A DNA stretch of 64,000 bases from Flaccisagitta enflata. Its lineage: Eukaryota > Chaetognatha > Sagittoidea > Aphragmophora. This document shows, piece after piece, positions 33,273-46,456 of the stretch. The translations under genes and the position numbers were made by a program. Each line of letters begins with the position of its first letter. The first letter of the stretch is position 1. Below the pieces are notes generated by a model, which saw nothing but the letters and a program-made list of their open reading frames with translations, made no database searches and had not been told where the DNA came from. Location of the stretch: assembly GCA_965153355.1 (NCBI GenBank), contig OZ231126.1:8122001-8186000 (forward strand), written 5' to 3'.

Positions 33273-33527
33273 AAACAAGGCCAACACCTATAAGTCGCGT
33301 GCGAGACTTACATTTAGAATGACTTAGAATAACTTAGAATGACTTAGAATGACTTAGAATGACTTAGTAAACTCTTAAAAGACCCAAAATGACCTAACGA
33401 AATAAAATTGATAAAAAAAGTAAAAAGCGTGACCAACTGACCGACTGACCGACTGACCAACCAACCAACCGACCGACAGACAGACGGACAAAGCGGGGTG
33501 TAGAGTCGCGTGCACGCGACAAAAAAA
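33273..33527 (+). mobile_element. HINE-like element with a 10-bp internal repeat
   Basis: AACAAGGCCAACACC head and AAGTCGCGTGCGAG motif, then six GACTTAGAAT-type units (33302-33366), GACCAACTGACCGACTGACC core, AAAGCGGGGTGTAGAG and the hairpin GTCGCGTGCACGCGAC plus AAAA. The internal decamer is private to this copy. Confidence 0.75.
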
Positions 33528-33856
33528 GGAAAATATGTGTAAATAAATACAATGAAATGAAAAATGTTTGATCAGCAAATTACGGTGAACAACTGCAACC
33601 GCTTCCTTTCATCTAATCTTTCTCTTTATTATAAATACTATCTAACAAATAAAAATGTTCCCGCACATTTTGATGCATAAATCCTTTTCGCTTAAACTAA
33701 TTTTGAAAAAAAATTGGTGACCAAATTAACGCCCTTCAAATTTCCAATCGACCTATGGAAACCGCGAGTCTCTAGCTCAATGGGCTTAAGACACGCCTCG
33801 CAGAATACAAATTTAAGAATAAAAAGCATGAAAAACATAGGCCAATCATGATGAAA

Positions 33857-34056
33857 TTTTTAGTCGCGTACTACGCGACTCTACACCCCGCTTTGTCGGT
33901 CCGTTGGTCCATCCGTCCGTCCGTTGGTCACACTTTACTTTTTTGGGGTTTTTGTGGTTTTTGGCCTCACTGCTCCTGCCCAAATGATCTGGTGACCTCA
34001 ATTGAGGCCCCTGCCCACTCGCACGCGACTGGGGTAGCAGTGTATCCAGCCTTGTT
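33857..34056 (-). mobile_element. HINE-like (A-type) element, 200 bp
   Basis: Compact counterpart of 2361-2760: same head, same TGAGGTCACCAGATCATTTG and AAAACCCCAAAAAAGTAAAG blocks, but a GTCY core of only about 35 bp. The hairpin is AGTCGCGTAGTACGCGACT. Confidence 0.85.
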
Positions 34057-34549
34057 ACTGTAGTATGACCAAGGATTAGATACTCTTCAGTCTAAATTTC
34101 AGCAAACTAGGCCAACTAGAAGTATGCTTTTCATATCTTTTTAAATGTGTGTGTATGTTTTGTGCCTAAATTTGGCGCATCTGTCTGGAGGCCTGGAATG
34201 CTATCTCTTCAAAGTGCCTCTAGAAGCTGTACAAATCGCTTTCCTGGCAAATGGCGGCCATAATTCAGCTAGAAGGAGCTCACGCCATATTGATAGATTT
34301 GTGATTGACTGGTATTTGTTGATGAGTCAATAAATTGATTGTATTCAGAAGTGGGAACATTTCAATTTTTTAGATAGTATATATCATAAATTTGCTGTGC
34401 ACGAGTTGAATATGATGCGTAAATCATAATACGTCTCCAATGTGACTTTCTATGACGAACCATTTAATATTTACATTTTTAATTACAACGACCATTACTG
34501 TTCTCCAAGGCGGGACCAGCTGCTATAACGCAAACAATAATGGCCATGA

Positions 34550-34550
<1 letters not shown>
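34057..34550. other. No gene seen
   Basis: Ordinary composition. A 62-codon plus-strand frame (34145-34333) is not low-complexity but shows no motif, splice context or family resemblance that would support a gene. Confidence 0.35.

Positions 34551-34554
<4 letters not shown>

Positions 34555-34643
<89 letters not shown>
34555..34643. repeat. GA microsatellite
   Basis: Perfect GA run about 100 bp upstream of the 77-bp array. Confidence 0.98.
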
Positions 34644-34645
<2 letters not shown>

Positions 34646-34744
34646 CTCGTCGTGGAATGGAGCGAGACAATTATGATCCATTACTCACCATTACTGCAAT
34701 CTGCATCGGTGTTTTACCAAGAGGCGTTCTTTGCGGCGTCTAAA

Positions 34745-36680
34745 AAGGGGCCATCAGTCTCATCACTACCGGCCCAGTTATCAGTATCACATAAGTTGCT
34801 TCACTACCGGACTAGTCATCAGTTTCACCATCAGTCTCATCACTACCGGCCCAGTTATCAGTATCACCATAAGTTGCGTCACTACCAGACTAGTCATCAG
34901 TATCACCATCAGTCTCATCACTACCGGCCCAGTTATCAGTATCACATAAGTTGCGTCACTACCAGACTAGTCATCAGTATCACCATCAGTCTCATCACTA
35001 CCGGCCCAGTTATCAGTATCACATAAGTTGCGTCACTACCAGACTAGTCATCAGTATCACCATCAGTCTCATCACTACCGGACCAGTTATCAGTATCACA
35101 TAAGTTGCGTCACTACCAGACTAGTCATCAGTATCACCATCAGTCTCATCACTACCGGCCCAGTTATCAGTATCACATAAGTTGCGTCACTACCAGACTA
35201 GTCATCAGTATCACCATCAGTCTCATCACCACCGGCCCAGTTATCAGTATCACCATAAGTTGCGTCACTACCAGACTAGTCATCAGTATCACCATCAGTC
35301 TCATCACTACCGGCCCAGTTATCAGTATCACATAAGTTGCGTCACTACCAGACTAGTCATCAGTATCACCATCAGTCTCATCACTACCGGACCAGGTTAT
35401 CAGTATCACATAAGTTGCGTCACTACCAGACTAGTCATCAGTATCACCATCAGTCTCATCACTACCGGCCCAGTTATCAGTATCACATAAGTTGCGTCAC
35501 TACCAGACTAGTCATCAGTATCACCATCAGTCTCATCACTACCGGACCAGTTATCAGTATCACATAAGTTGCGTCACTACCAGACTAGTCATCAGTATCA
35601 CCATCAGTCTCATCACTACCGGACCAGTTATCAGTATCACATAAGTTGCGTCACTACCAGACTAGTCATCAGTATCACCATCAGTCTCATCACTACCGGA
35701 CCAGTTATCAGTATCACATAAGTTGCGTCACTACCAGACTAGTCATCAGTATCACCATCAGTCTCATCACTACCGGACCAGTTATCAGTATCACATAAGT
35801 TGCGTCACTACCAGACTAGTCATCAGTATCACCATCAGTCTCATCACTACCGGACCAGTTATCAGTATCACATAAGTTGCGTCACTACCAGACTAGTCAT
35901 CAGTATCACCATCAGTCTCATCACTACCGGACCAGTTATCAGTATCACATAAGTTGCGTCACTACCAGACTAGTCATCAGTATCACCATCAGTCTCATCA
36001 CTACCGGACCAGTTATCAGTATCACATAAGTTGCGTCACTACCAGACTAGTCATCAGTATCACCATCAGTCTCATCACTACCGGACCAGTTATCAGTATC
36101 ACATAAGTTGCGTCACTACCAGACTAGTCATCAGTATCACCATCAGTCTCATCACTACCGGACCAGTTATCAGTATCACATAAGTTGCGTCACTACCAGA
36201 CTAGTCATCAGTATCACCATCAGTCTCATCACCACCGGCCCAGTTATCAGTATCACCATAAGTTGCGTCACTACCAGACTAGTCATCAGTATCACCATCA
36301 GTCTCATCACTACCGGCCCAGTTATCAAAATCACCATCAGTCTCATTACTACCAGACCAGTTATCAGTATCACCATCTGTCTCATTTCTAAGGGACCAGT
36401 TATCAGTATCACCATGAGTCGAATCACTACCGGACCAGTTATCAGTTTCACCATAAGTCCCGTCATTAACGGCCCAATGATCAGTATCACCATAAGACTT
36501 AACACTATCAGACTAGTTATCACTTATCAGTATCACCATAAGTCCCGTCACTACCGGCCCAATGATCACCATGAGTTCCGTCACCACCGGCCCAATGATC
36601 AGTATCACCTTGAGTTCCGTCACTACCAGCCTAAAAATCAGTGCCACTATCAATCTCATCACTACCGGCCCAGCTGCTAG
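34745..36680 (+). repeat. 77-bp dimeric satellite array
   Basis: Two related half-units alternate: TCACTACCGGMCCAGTTATC with AGTATCACATAAGTTGCG, and TCACTACCAGACTAGTCATC with AGTATCACCATCAGTCTCA. Together they repeat every 77 bp for about 20 copies (for example CACATAAG at 34943, 35020 and 35097). Outer copies carry GGCCCAG and central ones GGACCAG. From about 36330 the order breaks into diverged single half-units of about 39 bp. The apparent Gln/Tyr/His-rich frames are phase-shifted readings of the array. Confidence 0.97.
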
Positions 36681-36689
36681 CGACGAGAC

Positions 36690-37165
36690 TTAAAGTGATA
36701 TTGAATATTTCGTCGGTAGTAATGAGACTAATAGCGCTTAGTAGCTAAAACCTCCTGATCCAGACCATTGGTGCCACTTTCAACCCTTGGTCCCTTGCAC
36801 TACCGCCTCCACTATCATCCTTAGGCCAATTATTAGAGCGGGCCCGCAATTTGGCTGTCGGGCCCGCTATTTTCACTGGCTGCAGGCCCAGTTGGCCCGC
36901 TCTCATTTTGATGTCATCATCCATTTTTTTCTCCCAAATTACTTTAATCAGTTAGTAGATTCATGAAACAGAATGATACAAAAACAATAATTTGAATATC
37001 ATCCCTCTTTCTAAATTCAAAGAACAAAGAAAAAACGCTGACATTAAATGGCAACCCTATAAAATGTTGGGGAACAGAGCAAAATAGATTTTACCGGGAC
37101 CGCTCCTCCAAATTTCAGTGCGCCCGACACAGAAACAATGGGCCCGGTTGGCCCTCTCAGAAAAA
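36690..37165. repeat. GGCCCGCTAT-type direct repeat; otherwise nothing seen
   Basis: A segment with CGGGCCCGC..TTTCACTGGC..GGCCCAGTTGGCCCGCTCTC (36835-36905) is echoed at 37095-37160 (GCCCGACACAGAAACAATGG then GCCCGGTTGGCCCTCTC). The two may be ends of an unidentified element. Confidence 0.45.
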
Positions 37166-37167
37166 TA

Positions 37168-37944
37168 CAGGGTGTCCCAAGTCAGTTGTAACATAAAGAA
37201 TCGACATATCTCTGTTTGTAAGTCCTCAAATTAATTTCTGAAAAAAAATCTAAAAAGATCGTGGTCTGCACTTTTTGCATGCAAAATTTCATGACAATTG
37301 GACTATTTGTTTAGGGACCACATTTCTTTGAAATTCACTAGTAATTTCAGACCATGTCTTTTTTAGTTTTTTCACTTTTTAATGTACTTGGAAGTAGCTG
37401 TCTTTAACAACTTGGCATTTTTCAACCAATTGAGCTAAAACCCTGCGATTGGTCTCAAATAGCAGATAATTTGTCATAGATTTTAGATCACCAAAAATTT
37501 TTTCCAATTTTCCAAAATTTTGTAAGATTTTCAATGATTTTTTCAAAATTTCCATTTTTGATTTTGACAATGATTGACAAAAATCATCAAAAAAGTCATT
37601 AATTGTTAAAATTCTTCAAGTTTTCAAAGCAGATTTACAATCTATGTACAATTATCTTTCATTTGAGACCAATCCCAGGTTTTTAGATCAATTTGTCAAA
37701 AAATAGCAAACAGTTAAAGCCAGCTACTTCTGAATACAGCTATGAAAAAGTTAATTTTCCATCAAATATTACCACTCATTTGTTATTTTCTGACCACCGA
37801 CTATCCAATATTCAAAGTTGAAGTTTTGGTATAACAAAAAGTGCAGACCTGGATCTTCATCGATCTTTTTTCAGAAATTGATTTAAGGATTTAGAAGCAG
37901 AGATATGTCGATTCCTTATGTTACAACTGACTTGGGACACACTG
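37168..37944. mobile_element. Mariner-type foldback MITE, 777 bp
   Basis: CAGGGTGTCCCAAGTCAGTT at the left and, inverted, AACTGACTTGGGACACACTG at the right, with TA on both sides (37166-37167, 37945-37946). Pairing continues inward: CGACATATCTCTG, TCTGAAAAAAAATC..GATCG, GGTCTGCACTTTTTG, then AAAACCCTGCGATTGGTCTC against GAGACCAATCCCAGG. Nearly the whole element is one long hairpin. CAGGGTGTCCC-type ends with TA duplication are typical of mariner-like elements. Confidence 0.85.
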
Positions 37945-37954
37945 TAATCTGGAA

Positions 37955-38400
37955 AAGGCCTGATCGTTCTCATCACTACTTGTGCCATAATTTGCGCCAT
38001 CGCCCCACAACCAGACTAATTACCACCACATACTTGTTGCCCCACATTGTGGGTTGTGGGCAACAACCAGACCTAAAACTACGACATACTCGTTGCCCCA
38101 CAACCCGACCTATTACTATCACATAACATTTGCCCCACAACCAGACCTATTAAGAACAGTAAAACCCCGCCTCATCTGTCCCATTGGGACTGAAGATTTT
38201 TCACCTTTATCTCAGGTTCTCCTTTAAAGAGAAATGAAATCACGTTAAAAATAATCATTTGGGTCGTGAAAAATGTTAACCTTCATTGATGGCAAACCTT
38301 TAAAAGTTGGTCTGTTTTCGCGGGGTTTCACTATACTACCACACAGTCTTTGCCCCACAACCAGACCTATTACCAATAAAGGCGGCTAATCGCCGACCGG
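37955..38400 (+). repeat. 45-bp minisatellite interrupted by a MITE
   Basis: TTGCCCCACAACCAGACCTA then TTACCACCACATA-type units recur at about 38000, 38040-38070, 38090, 38130 and, beyond the MITE, 38345-38380. Confidence 0.75.
38157..38333. mobile_element. pogo/Tigger-like MITE E5, 177 bp
   Basis: CAGTAAAACCCCGC and, inverted, GCGGGGTTTCACTA. The interior differs from E1 (TTCTCCTTTAAAGAGAA palindrome) although the length is the same. It sits inside the 45-bp minisatellite, so it inserted after the array formed. Confidence 0.75.
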
Positions 38401-38538
38401 AAAAAAATCGTAAATGGGAGTTTCTTTTTTTCAGTGCATGTTTTACTGTGAGTGCATCTCATGCTGTCTGGTTGACTGCTTGTCTGTTTTTGTTTTTCAA
38501 TCTGCGTCCCTTTTTCTTCTTTGTCTTCCTCTGTCTCT

Positions 38539-39360
<822 letters not shown>

Positions 39361-39699
39361 TTGGGTGGTGAGGGGTGGTGATGGGTGGTGAGGGGTGATG
39401 AGGGGTGGTGAATGCTGAGATAAGTAGGTGGCCATTCTGTGCGACCGTTCACGATCCATACTTTCAATATCTACATCACACCAATCACGTCCGACACGTT
39501 CCCAATCCGATTTAAAAAAAGAAACGAAGAAACAATAGCAGAAAAACATGTCTGATAAGGCAACGATAAGTCCTGTCCTGTGCGATGCGAATATCTAGAC
39601 AAAAACGTATGACTGATAGACAGACAGACAGACAGATGAACAGGCAGACTACCAAAAGAAGCTCTTAAACCATTTTAGAGAATGTTCGGTATGGTTTGT

Positions 39700-39813
39700 G
39701 ACATCGCCAGGGCGGTTAAATGCCGGGCATAGGTGTAACCGACATTTGGACAGACGGTCAGACCCACCAACGAACGGACCAGCGGACAGAGCCTGTCACG
39801 GACTGAATAAGAT

Positions 39814-39847
<34 letters not shown>

Positions 39848-39905
39848 GCAGAAGTCGAGGAATGGAAAGAGACAGAAAAGTGTTGGGAAGGGACAGAGAG
39901 GTCAT
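39700..39905 (+). mobile_element. Possible HINE remnant with GACA tract
   Basis: GGACAGACGGTCAGACCCACC..GAACGGACCAGCGGACAGAGCC resembles a HINE core and tail, followed by GA and GACA repeats (39815-39850). Head and hairpin are not clear. Confidence 0.35.
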
Positions 39906-40014
39906 TAAAAAATCATGGCCCAGTTTTTAACAAAGACATTTTAATGGGAAACAAAAATGGGTAATATTAACCAGAAGAAAAGAAGTCATGAAGGGATAAT
40001 GAGCGTGGAGAGAG

Positions 40015-40298
<284 letters not shown>

Positions 40299-40596
40299 AT
40301 TGTGACTGCTTTGAAAGCGTTTTTTTTTTCAATTCTTTTGTTTGTTTCTATTGTTTGTCTATCTTTTCTTACTAATTTGAGACCCATCGTACTTTTTTGG
40401 ATGTAGATCTTTCTATCTCTTTCTGTTTTTCCGTCTCTCTCTCTCTCTACCTTTTCTCATGTAATGGTATTTCATGGCTATGAAAAACTCTTTCAGACTC
40501 AAATCTAAAAGGAATGGAAGTGAAATAAAACGGAGCTTCTCTTCTACTCTCGGGGCCAGAATGTTTCTTGACAGCATCAAATAGGAAAAGAGATAA

Positions 40597-40877
<281 letters not shown>

Positions 40878-41039
40878 AGTCAGACAGGCAGACAGAAAGA
40901 CAAACAGAAAGAGTCAGTGAGAGAGTCTTAGAGAGAAAGGGAGATAGAGTCAGAGAGAAAGGAAGCACTTTCAGTGTTTCACAACAACCCTTAAGATTTT
41001 ATTTGACGGGATAAACTTTCCTTTCATCATTTCGGCCAA

Positions 41040-41880
41040 ATCCCGTCACCTGGGACTGAGGTGGGGGGAGGAGGAGTCTGAGGGGGTGGGGCTAGGAGGG
41101 TGGCGAGGGGTGGGGGAGTGCAATGGAAGGGAAGTGGCGAGGTGGGGGAGGAAAAGGGGGAGTGCAACAAAGGGGGTGGGTGTGTGGGAATCGTAAGGGG
41201 GGACAAGATGGGAAGCGGGTGTGTAAGAGACTTGAGGAGTCGTTAGGTGTGGGGGGGGGGAGGAAAGGTGGCAATGTTAGGATGAGAGGTAGTAGAGATA
41301 GAATGCAAGTAAGGGGGACAAGGATGGCGAGCTGGGCAGGAGGGGGTGCAAGGAAGCAAGAGGAGGAGGGGGGAATGGCAGGGCTAAGATGGGGATGCAT
41401 GGCCTGGGTAGGGATATAGCGAGGATGGGAAGGGGCGATGAACAGGGGAGAGTTGGATAGCGAGTTGCGATGATGAGGGGCCGGGAGGGTTGAGGGTGGA
41501 ATACAAGCTGACAGGTGAGGGGTGGCGACGCGTAAAGGGCAGTTTAGCGGCGAATTTACAGGAAAATGGCGATGTAAAGGGGGGGGAGAGGGTTGAGATT
41601 GGAGTACAAGTTGGCGGGTGAGAGGCTGGAGGCGAAAAGGGCGGTATTAGCGAGTTTACAAGGAAAGATATGGAGTGGGAAAGCAAAAGTATGGGAGGAA
41701 GCAAAGGGGGTTGGGGGGAGATGATAAGTGATGATGGAGAAAAATGGGACGGGAGAATAAAGTAGAAATATTTAGAAAATGAGAGATTGAATTGAAGGTG
41801 GAGACGAGAAAAGAGAAGAGGGCATTGGGTGTAAGGTGTAAGGTAAGGAAAGGTAATATGGTAAGGTCCTAGCGCCCCCC
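41040..41880 (+). repeat. Purine-rich, strongly G-skewed block
   Basis: About 840 bp in which the plus strand is nearly all G and A with GTGGGGG and GAGGGG clusters. Loose repeats such as GCGAGTTNNRATG..GGGTTGAG and TACAAGYTGRCRGGTGAGRG occur at about 41460-41650. The minus-strand frames are Pro/Ser/Leu low complexity. Confidence 0.75.
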
Positions 41881-42031
41881 TAAGAAACTGCTCTGCGGGC
41901 GCGGCGGCCTCGTTGAGCACGATAGAAACTAGATTGGAGGGTTAAAAGGTGGTGCTGCCATCTTACAGGTGCATGAAAAATGATAAAGTGAGAAATTTTG
42001 GGCAAAGCATTTGAAGGGGGGGGGGGAGTTG

Positions 42032-42160
42032 AACAAGGCCAAGTAGGCCTAAAAGGTGAGCCATGTGGATTGTCGATCCAATGCGTTACCGACAGACCAA
42101 CAGACCAACAGAAAGACAGACGGACACATTCGATTATAGAGGTGCTTTGCCGCACCTAAT
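42032..42160 (+). mobile_element. HINE-like element (GGTGC hairpin subtype), complete
   Basis: AACAAGGCCAAGTAGGCCTA head, AGGTGAGCCATGTGGAT and GTCGATCCAATGCG, GACAGACCAACAGACC core, GGACACATTCGATTATAG and the hairpin AGGTGCTTTGCCGCACCT plus AA. Compare the 2136-2251 copy. Confidence 0.75.
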
Positions 42161-42971
42161 AAGCATTCTTGAAAAATTCTCAGGGGTATAAATAGTTGAG
42201 TCGCTTTTGATTCCCCCACCCCTTTCAACTTTCAAGCTTCCTATACTGTTTTTGTGGAACGTATTTTGTTGATAAGACTATGCAACCTCCTCGAATTGTA
42301 ATTGATTACCTACAAATTGTACCCAAGGATTGACGTTTAACTCCACCTGCATTGTGATTTGTGCTCATTTTGGATTTATGGCTTATTTGTGATCCCCTCT
42401 GAATAATATGCAAATGCGTCCTCCCCCCATGTATGTTCCAGAGAAATAGATGTTCATTTCATTTCATTTCATTTCACCCCCTCTTGCCCTTGATTTTCTA
42501 CCCCGCAACGTGTCGCTTTGCATTTTAAAATCTATGATTTTCTTCCCCCAAAGCAATCAAACAGTGTAGTTAAGGTTTAAATAGTGTTAAATTGTTTACT
42601 AACCAGTTTTTATGATTTGACACTTACCCATCTCCAAACCCTTTACTTTGATTTCTTTCCCCCACCCAACGGGGGGTGATGGGGGGAAACTCAATTATAT
42701 ACAGGCCTGAAAATTCTTTTTCGAAAAAAAAAAAATACAGAAATCCAAATACGAACAAGTTCTTTTCCCCCCCTCGTCAGTCTGTCAATATTTCTTGATT
42801 AAGTTTCTCTGTCTGTCAGTCTCCAAGGAAAAAAAAACGCGAGGCGATGAAGTCTTTAACTCCCAATTCCCCACTGAGTTCCCATGGATTAGCTTACATC
42901 AGGGCAACACAATTCGCGACAGTTATGAGATGACCCGCCAGCAATGAAGACGACTGATGTGGCTAGACTGA
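42161..42971. other. No gene seen
   Basis: Ordinary AT-leaning sequence with several CCCCC/GGGGG runs and an ATTTC pentamer run (42456-42477). No frame, element end or array of note. Confidence 0.45.
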
Positions 42972-43418
42972 GGGCCTGTTTCCACAATCGAGTTTTTGAT
43001 GGATCACTCGCTATGTTCGTTTGCTCATACCGCCCAACCGCTCTGTATCATTTTGCTTTGCTACATTTACTCGCTCTGCAGAGCTCCGCACGCTAGCTCC
43101 ATTCCAGGGCTTGCTCACTCACTCCGCCCACTCCTATATGTGTTCACGCTGTAAACGCGATGAACGGGAATAATCGCAATTGTTGTTGTCACTGGAAACA
43201 CCCCCAATATGTGTTCACATTGTAAACGTGATCACTTGGAATTATAACAATTGTTTTCATCAGTGGAAAAACACCAAATATATGTTCATGCTGTAAACAC
43301 GATCAACGGAAATAATCGCGATTATTGTTGTCACTGGAAACACACCAAATATGTGTTCGCGCTGTAAACGTGATCAACGGGAACAACCTCGATTGTTGTC
43401 GTCACTGCAAACACGCCC
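42972..43418. mobile_element. PIF/Harbinger-like element D5 with one end repeated four times
   Basis: The left end GGGCCTGTTTCCACAATCG and the right end CACTGCAAACACGCCC are bordered by TGA (42969-42971 and 43419-43421). The right part has the end segment ATGTGTTCACGCTGTAAACG..CACTGGAAACACCCCC in about four tandem copies of 60-70 bp (43137, 43208, 43280 and 43350). The duplication lies outside all copies, so the amplified form is what was mobile or the amplification stayed inside the element. Confidence 0.75.
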
Positions 43419-43429
43419 TGAATGGACAC

Positions 43430-44170
43430 ACCCAAGATACAAAGCCAGGCGCAGGCAGTCCAGGGAGGGAGGGGGGAGTGGGGAGTAAGGGTGGAAAGCG
43501 CGAGCTGAACCACCGCCAATGAAGACCACTTCAGCTCTCTCTACTCTCTCTATTGAAGAATCGATTCCCAAAAACAAATGATACATGTTGGCTAACAAAC
43601 AACCGAACAAACGATTTTTATTGACTTAAAGGAATGGCTAATAATATTGGTAGTAGGCAGAGAGGTAAACAGGCTATGAGTTCAAGTATTTTGAAATCCA
43701 TCATATATTTGCACCACTTTTATCAGGTCCTGATCTTCGGTACAACTACAAGTACAAGACACAATTTGATGAAATAATGAATGAATTTGCGATTCTTGAG
43801 GCTGGTTGGTTAGTTAGGAGGCAATGGATTGATTACCGTATGCAGTGGCTAAAACTGAGGCTGCTAGGCAGAATCAAAACTCAATGGACTGGGATGGCAG
43901 GCTTAGAGGTCTGACAGACAAACAGACATTAGGACAGAAAGACAGACAGACAGACAGTGAAAGTTCCTAGTCCAAAAACATCGATCGTAGTCACTCTTTC
44001 AAAGAGAAGTATGCACCTCTTTCGGCTGATCTATGAAATACATTTTAAGTTTTTACCTTTTTTGTTCAAATATCAGCCCGTAGCCAGGTAACAGCCTAAA
44101 ACCGTGCCCGCCTTAAAGCGTTAGCCTACAGATGATGTCGTGATGCTAGAATTGCAACTAACTTACTTAT
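43430..44170. other. No gene seen
   Basis: Ordinary sequence with a GACA run near 43935-43955. A few 60-80 codon frames around 43330-43610 overlap the end of D5 and have no supporting features. Confidence 0.45.
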
Positions 44171-44171
44171 C

Positions 44172-44359
44172 AACAAGGCCGGATACACGGCTACCCCAGT
44201 CGCGTGCGGGTGGGCAGGGGCCATAATTGAGGTCACCAGATCATTTGGGCAGGAGCAGTAAGGCCAAAAACCGCAAAAACCCAAAAAAAGTAAAGTGTGA
44301 CGGACGGACGGACGGACCGACAAAGCGGGGTGTAGAGTCGCGTAGCACGCGACTAAAAA
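44172..44359 (+). mobile_element. HINE-like (A-type) element, 188 bp, well preserved
   Basis: AACAAGGCCGGATACACGGC head; AGTCGCGTGC (44198-44207) pairs exactly with GCACGCGACT (44345-44354) in the 3' hairpin. The core is only GGAC x4. Likely one of the younger copies. Confidence 0.85.
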
Positions 44360-44469
44360 TGGTTCTAGGGCTGCTTTGCTCACATCCTTCAGTATCTTTG
44401 CTGCCCGTAAAGAGCCGTTGACGCTGCTTATTTATTAGTTTTGCTTCATGCGGCGGCCATGCGGTAAAT

Positions 44470-44780
44470 CAGTCAATGGACAAAACATAATAGGTATATA
44501 TGTCATACTATTGACTTTGATCCGACTTGTTGTTCATAAACAAAATATTGTTTGCAACAATAAAATGTTGAAATAACAGCCGGCTGTAATGAACAAAATC
44601 TTGTTTGAAATAATTGGTTGTTTGAATTACAGTCGGCTCTTATGCTCCAATTTTGTAAAGTTACAGCCGGCTGTATCTTCAACCACCAGTTGTTGCATAC
44701 AAGGTTCTGTTTATCTTCAGTAAGTTGGATCAAAGCTGATCGTATCATACGTATACCTATTATGTTTCGCCCACTGACTG
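44470..44780. repeat. 311-bp foldback element
   Basis: CAGTCAATGGACAAAACATA with ATAGGTATA at the left pairs with TATACCTATTATGTTT..CCACTGACTG at the right, and pairing continues inward (TTTGATCCGACTTG with AAGTTGGATCAAAG, ACAGCCGGCTGTAA with TTACAGCCGGCTGT). The CAGCCGGCTG motif is itself a 10-bp palindrome and occurs twice. Class unknown; no duplication is clear. Confidence 0.75.
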
Positions 44781-45070
44781 AAATACAGTGGAAACCTGAT
44801 ATAACGGTTTTGAAGGGACTAGGGAATTTTGGTTGTTAAAACCGAATGTTGTTAAATCGAATTACTATTTTTTGGTGATTTTTTTTGAAAATAAATGAAG
44901 CAAAATCAAGTAAGCGTATATGTGTGCTGAATGAATTGCAGTGGTTAGCCATTTATGCAATAAGCAAGCAGAGCAAGAGATTTACTGATGCAGTCTTGAT
45001 ACGCCTATTTTGATATATTCAAGATACATTATTGCATATAAAATATTAAAACTATTTAGCTGGTCAAAAA

Positions 45071-46455
45071 GTACTATCTAGAACATATATATATCGGCAA
45101 GCGTTTTGGGTCATATCTCTGCTATGAATAAAAAAATCATATAAAAATCAGTGAGATTCTGAAACTACATCGAATTTCTGATCTAGTGTTACCAACCGCC
45201 TTCTTGTAGCTCGATTCGTTTAGAAATGACGGGCAAAACAAGAATGCTACTTCAAATGAAAATGGCTGAAAAATTATATTTTATTTCTTGTCGCTTTTGT
45301 TACTTGGCCAAATGTTATTTTTTTGTTAGTTTAAGGTTGTTGTCTAACTTTAAGGCTGCTACAGTGATGCCATAGGATCGCCTTGTCATTTCCATGGTCA
45401 CTCCAAACTCGGTTATAGATCAGATGGTTGGTAAGTAAGCAGCTATGGAAAAGGTGTCGCGCATCATTTGATATGGATAAAAAAAATTCTGCTCTGAAGG
45501 TGTGAGGGAAGACTGCGTCATCCTTTCTCAAAATATCTTTTCAAGAGCATATGAAGATAATTTAGGCTGTTATTGTTGTTCACAAGATACATACCCTGCT
45601 TTCAATATCGAGTGTTACCAGCAAAACCTTTATTGCGTCTAAAGTATATATTTTTAGAAAATTCGGTTGGTTTTGTCTGAAAGCACACAACTTACCATTA
45701 TTTCATGCAAAATTTCGTCATGCTGGGTCTAGCGGTTTATCGTCCACATGTTTTTGAAATTTGATAAAATTTGAGCAAAATTTGCCAAAAAAACACATTT
45801 TTGAGCGATTTTATATGTATGAACCCTTATAAACTTTGTGCATCATGAGCTGGAATGACCAAATAAGTCATGTATAGTCAATAATTGACACTTAATTTGT
45901 ATCATTTTAGCTTTTCACCATTCTTTAAGAATTTTGGTGCTGAAATACAGTTGTTGTTATTTGAAACCTGCTCAAACTTCAAAAATTCAAAGGAAAACCC
46001 AGATTTTCCACATAGATTTCAAAGATTTGGTCTTTTTCTACAGAGATACATAAACTGAGACTAAAATCCTTCTTTCAAGACAAATCTGGCCATTTTTGCT
46101 TGATTTGTTAAGAAATGACAATGATTCAATGTCACAGTGTCAGTTAATCAATTTTTTAAAAAATCCTCTAATGGGGTTTATCTCATTTTCATTCAAAATC
46201 ATGTGGAAGCCAAACGGCTTGAGCCAGTCCTTTGAAATTTTGCATGAACAAATGGTAGGTTATATGCTTTTTGGCAAATCCTACCTGAATTTCCAAAAAT
46301 ATATACTTTAGACACAATAAAGGTTTTGCTGGTAACACTCGATATTGAAAGCAGGGTACAAAGAGTCTCAAAGATCAAATTATGTTTTTTTCTAGTCATT
46401 TGATGAATTAACAGCCTGATAATGATCTTGCCGATATACTTTTGTTCTAGATAGT
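45071..46455. repeat. Foldback sequence with axis near 45.96 kb
   Basis: TACTATCTAGAAC..ATATATCGGCAAG at 45071-45101 pairs with CTTGCCGATATAC..GTTCTAGATAGTA at 46427-46455. CCCTGCTTTCAATATCGAGT and ACCAGCAAAACCTTTATTG (45595-45635) pair with CAATAAAGGTTTTGCTGGTA and CTCGATATTGAAAGCAGGG (46315-46357). The left arm has about 400 bp that the right lacks (45110-45540). Confidence 0.8.
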
Positions 46456-46456
46456 A

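Noticed and set aside
34145-34333. 62-codon frame between a HINE and a GA tract
   Set aside because: Length is within chance expectation and nothing in the sequence supports expression.
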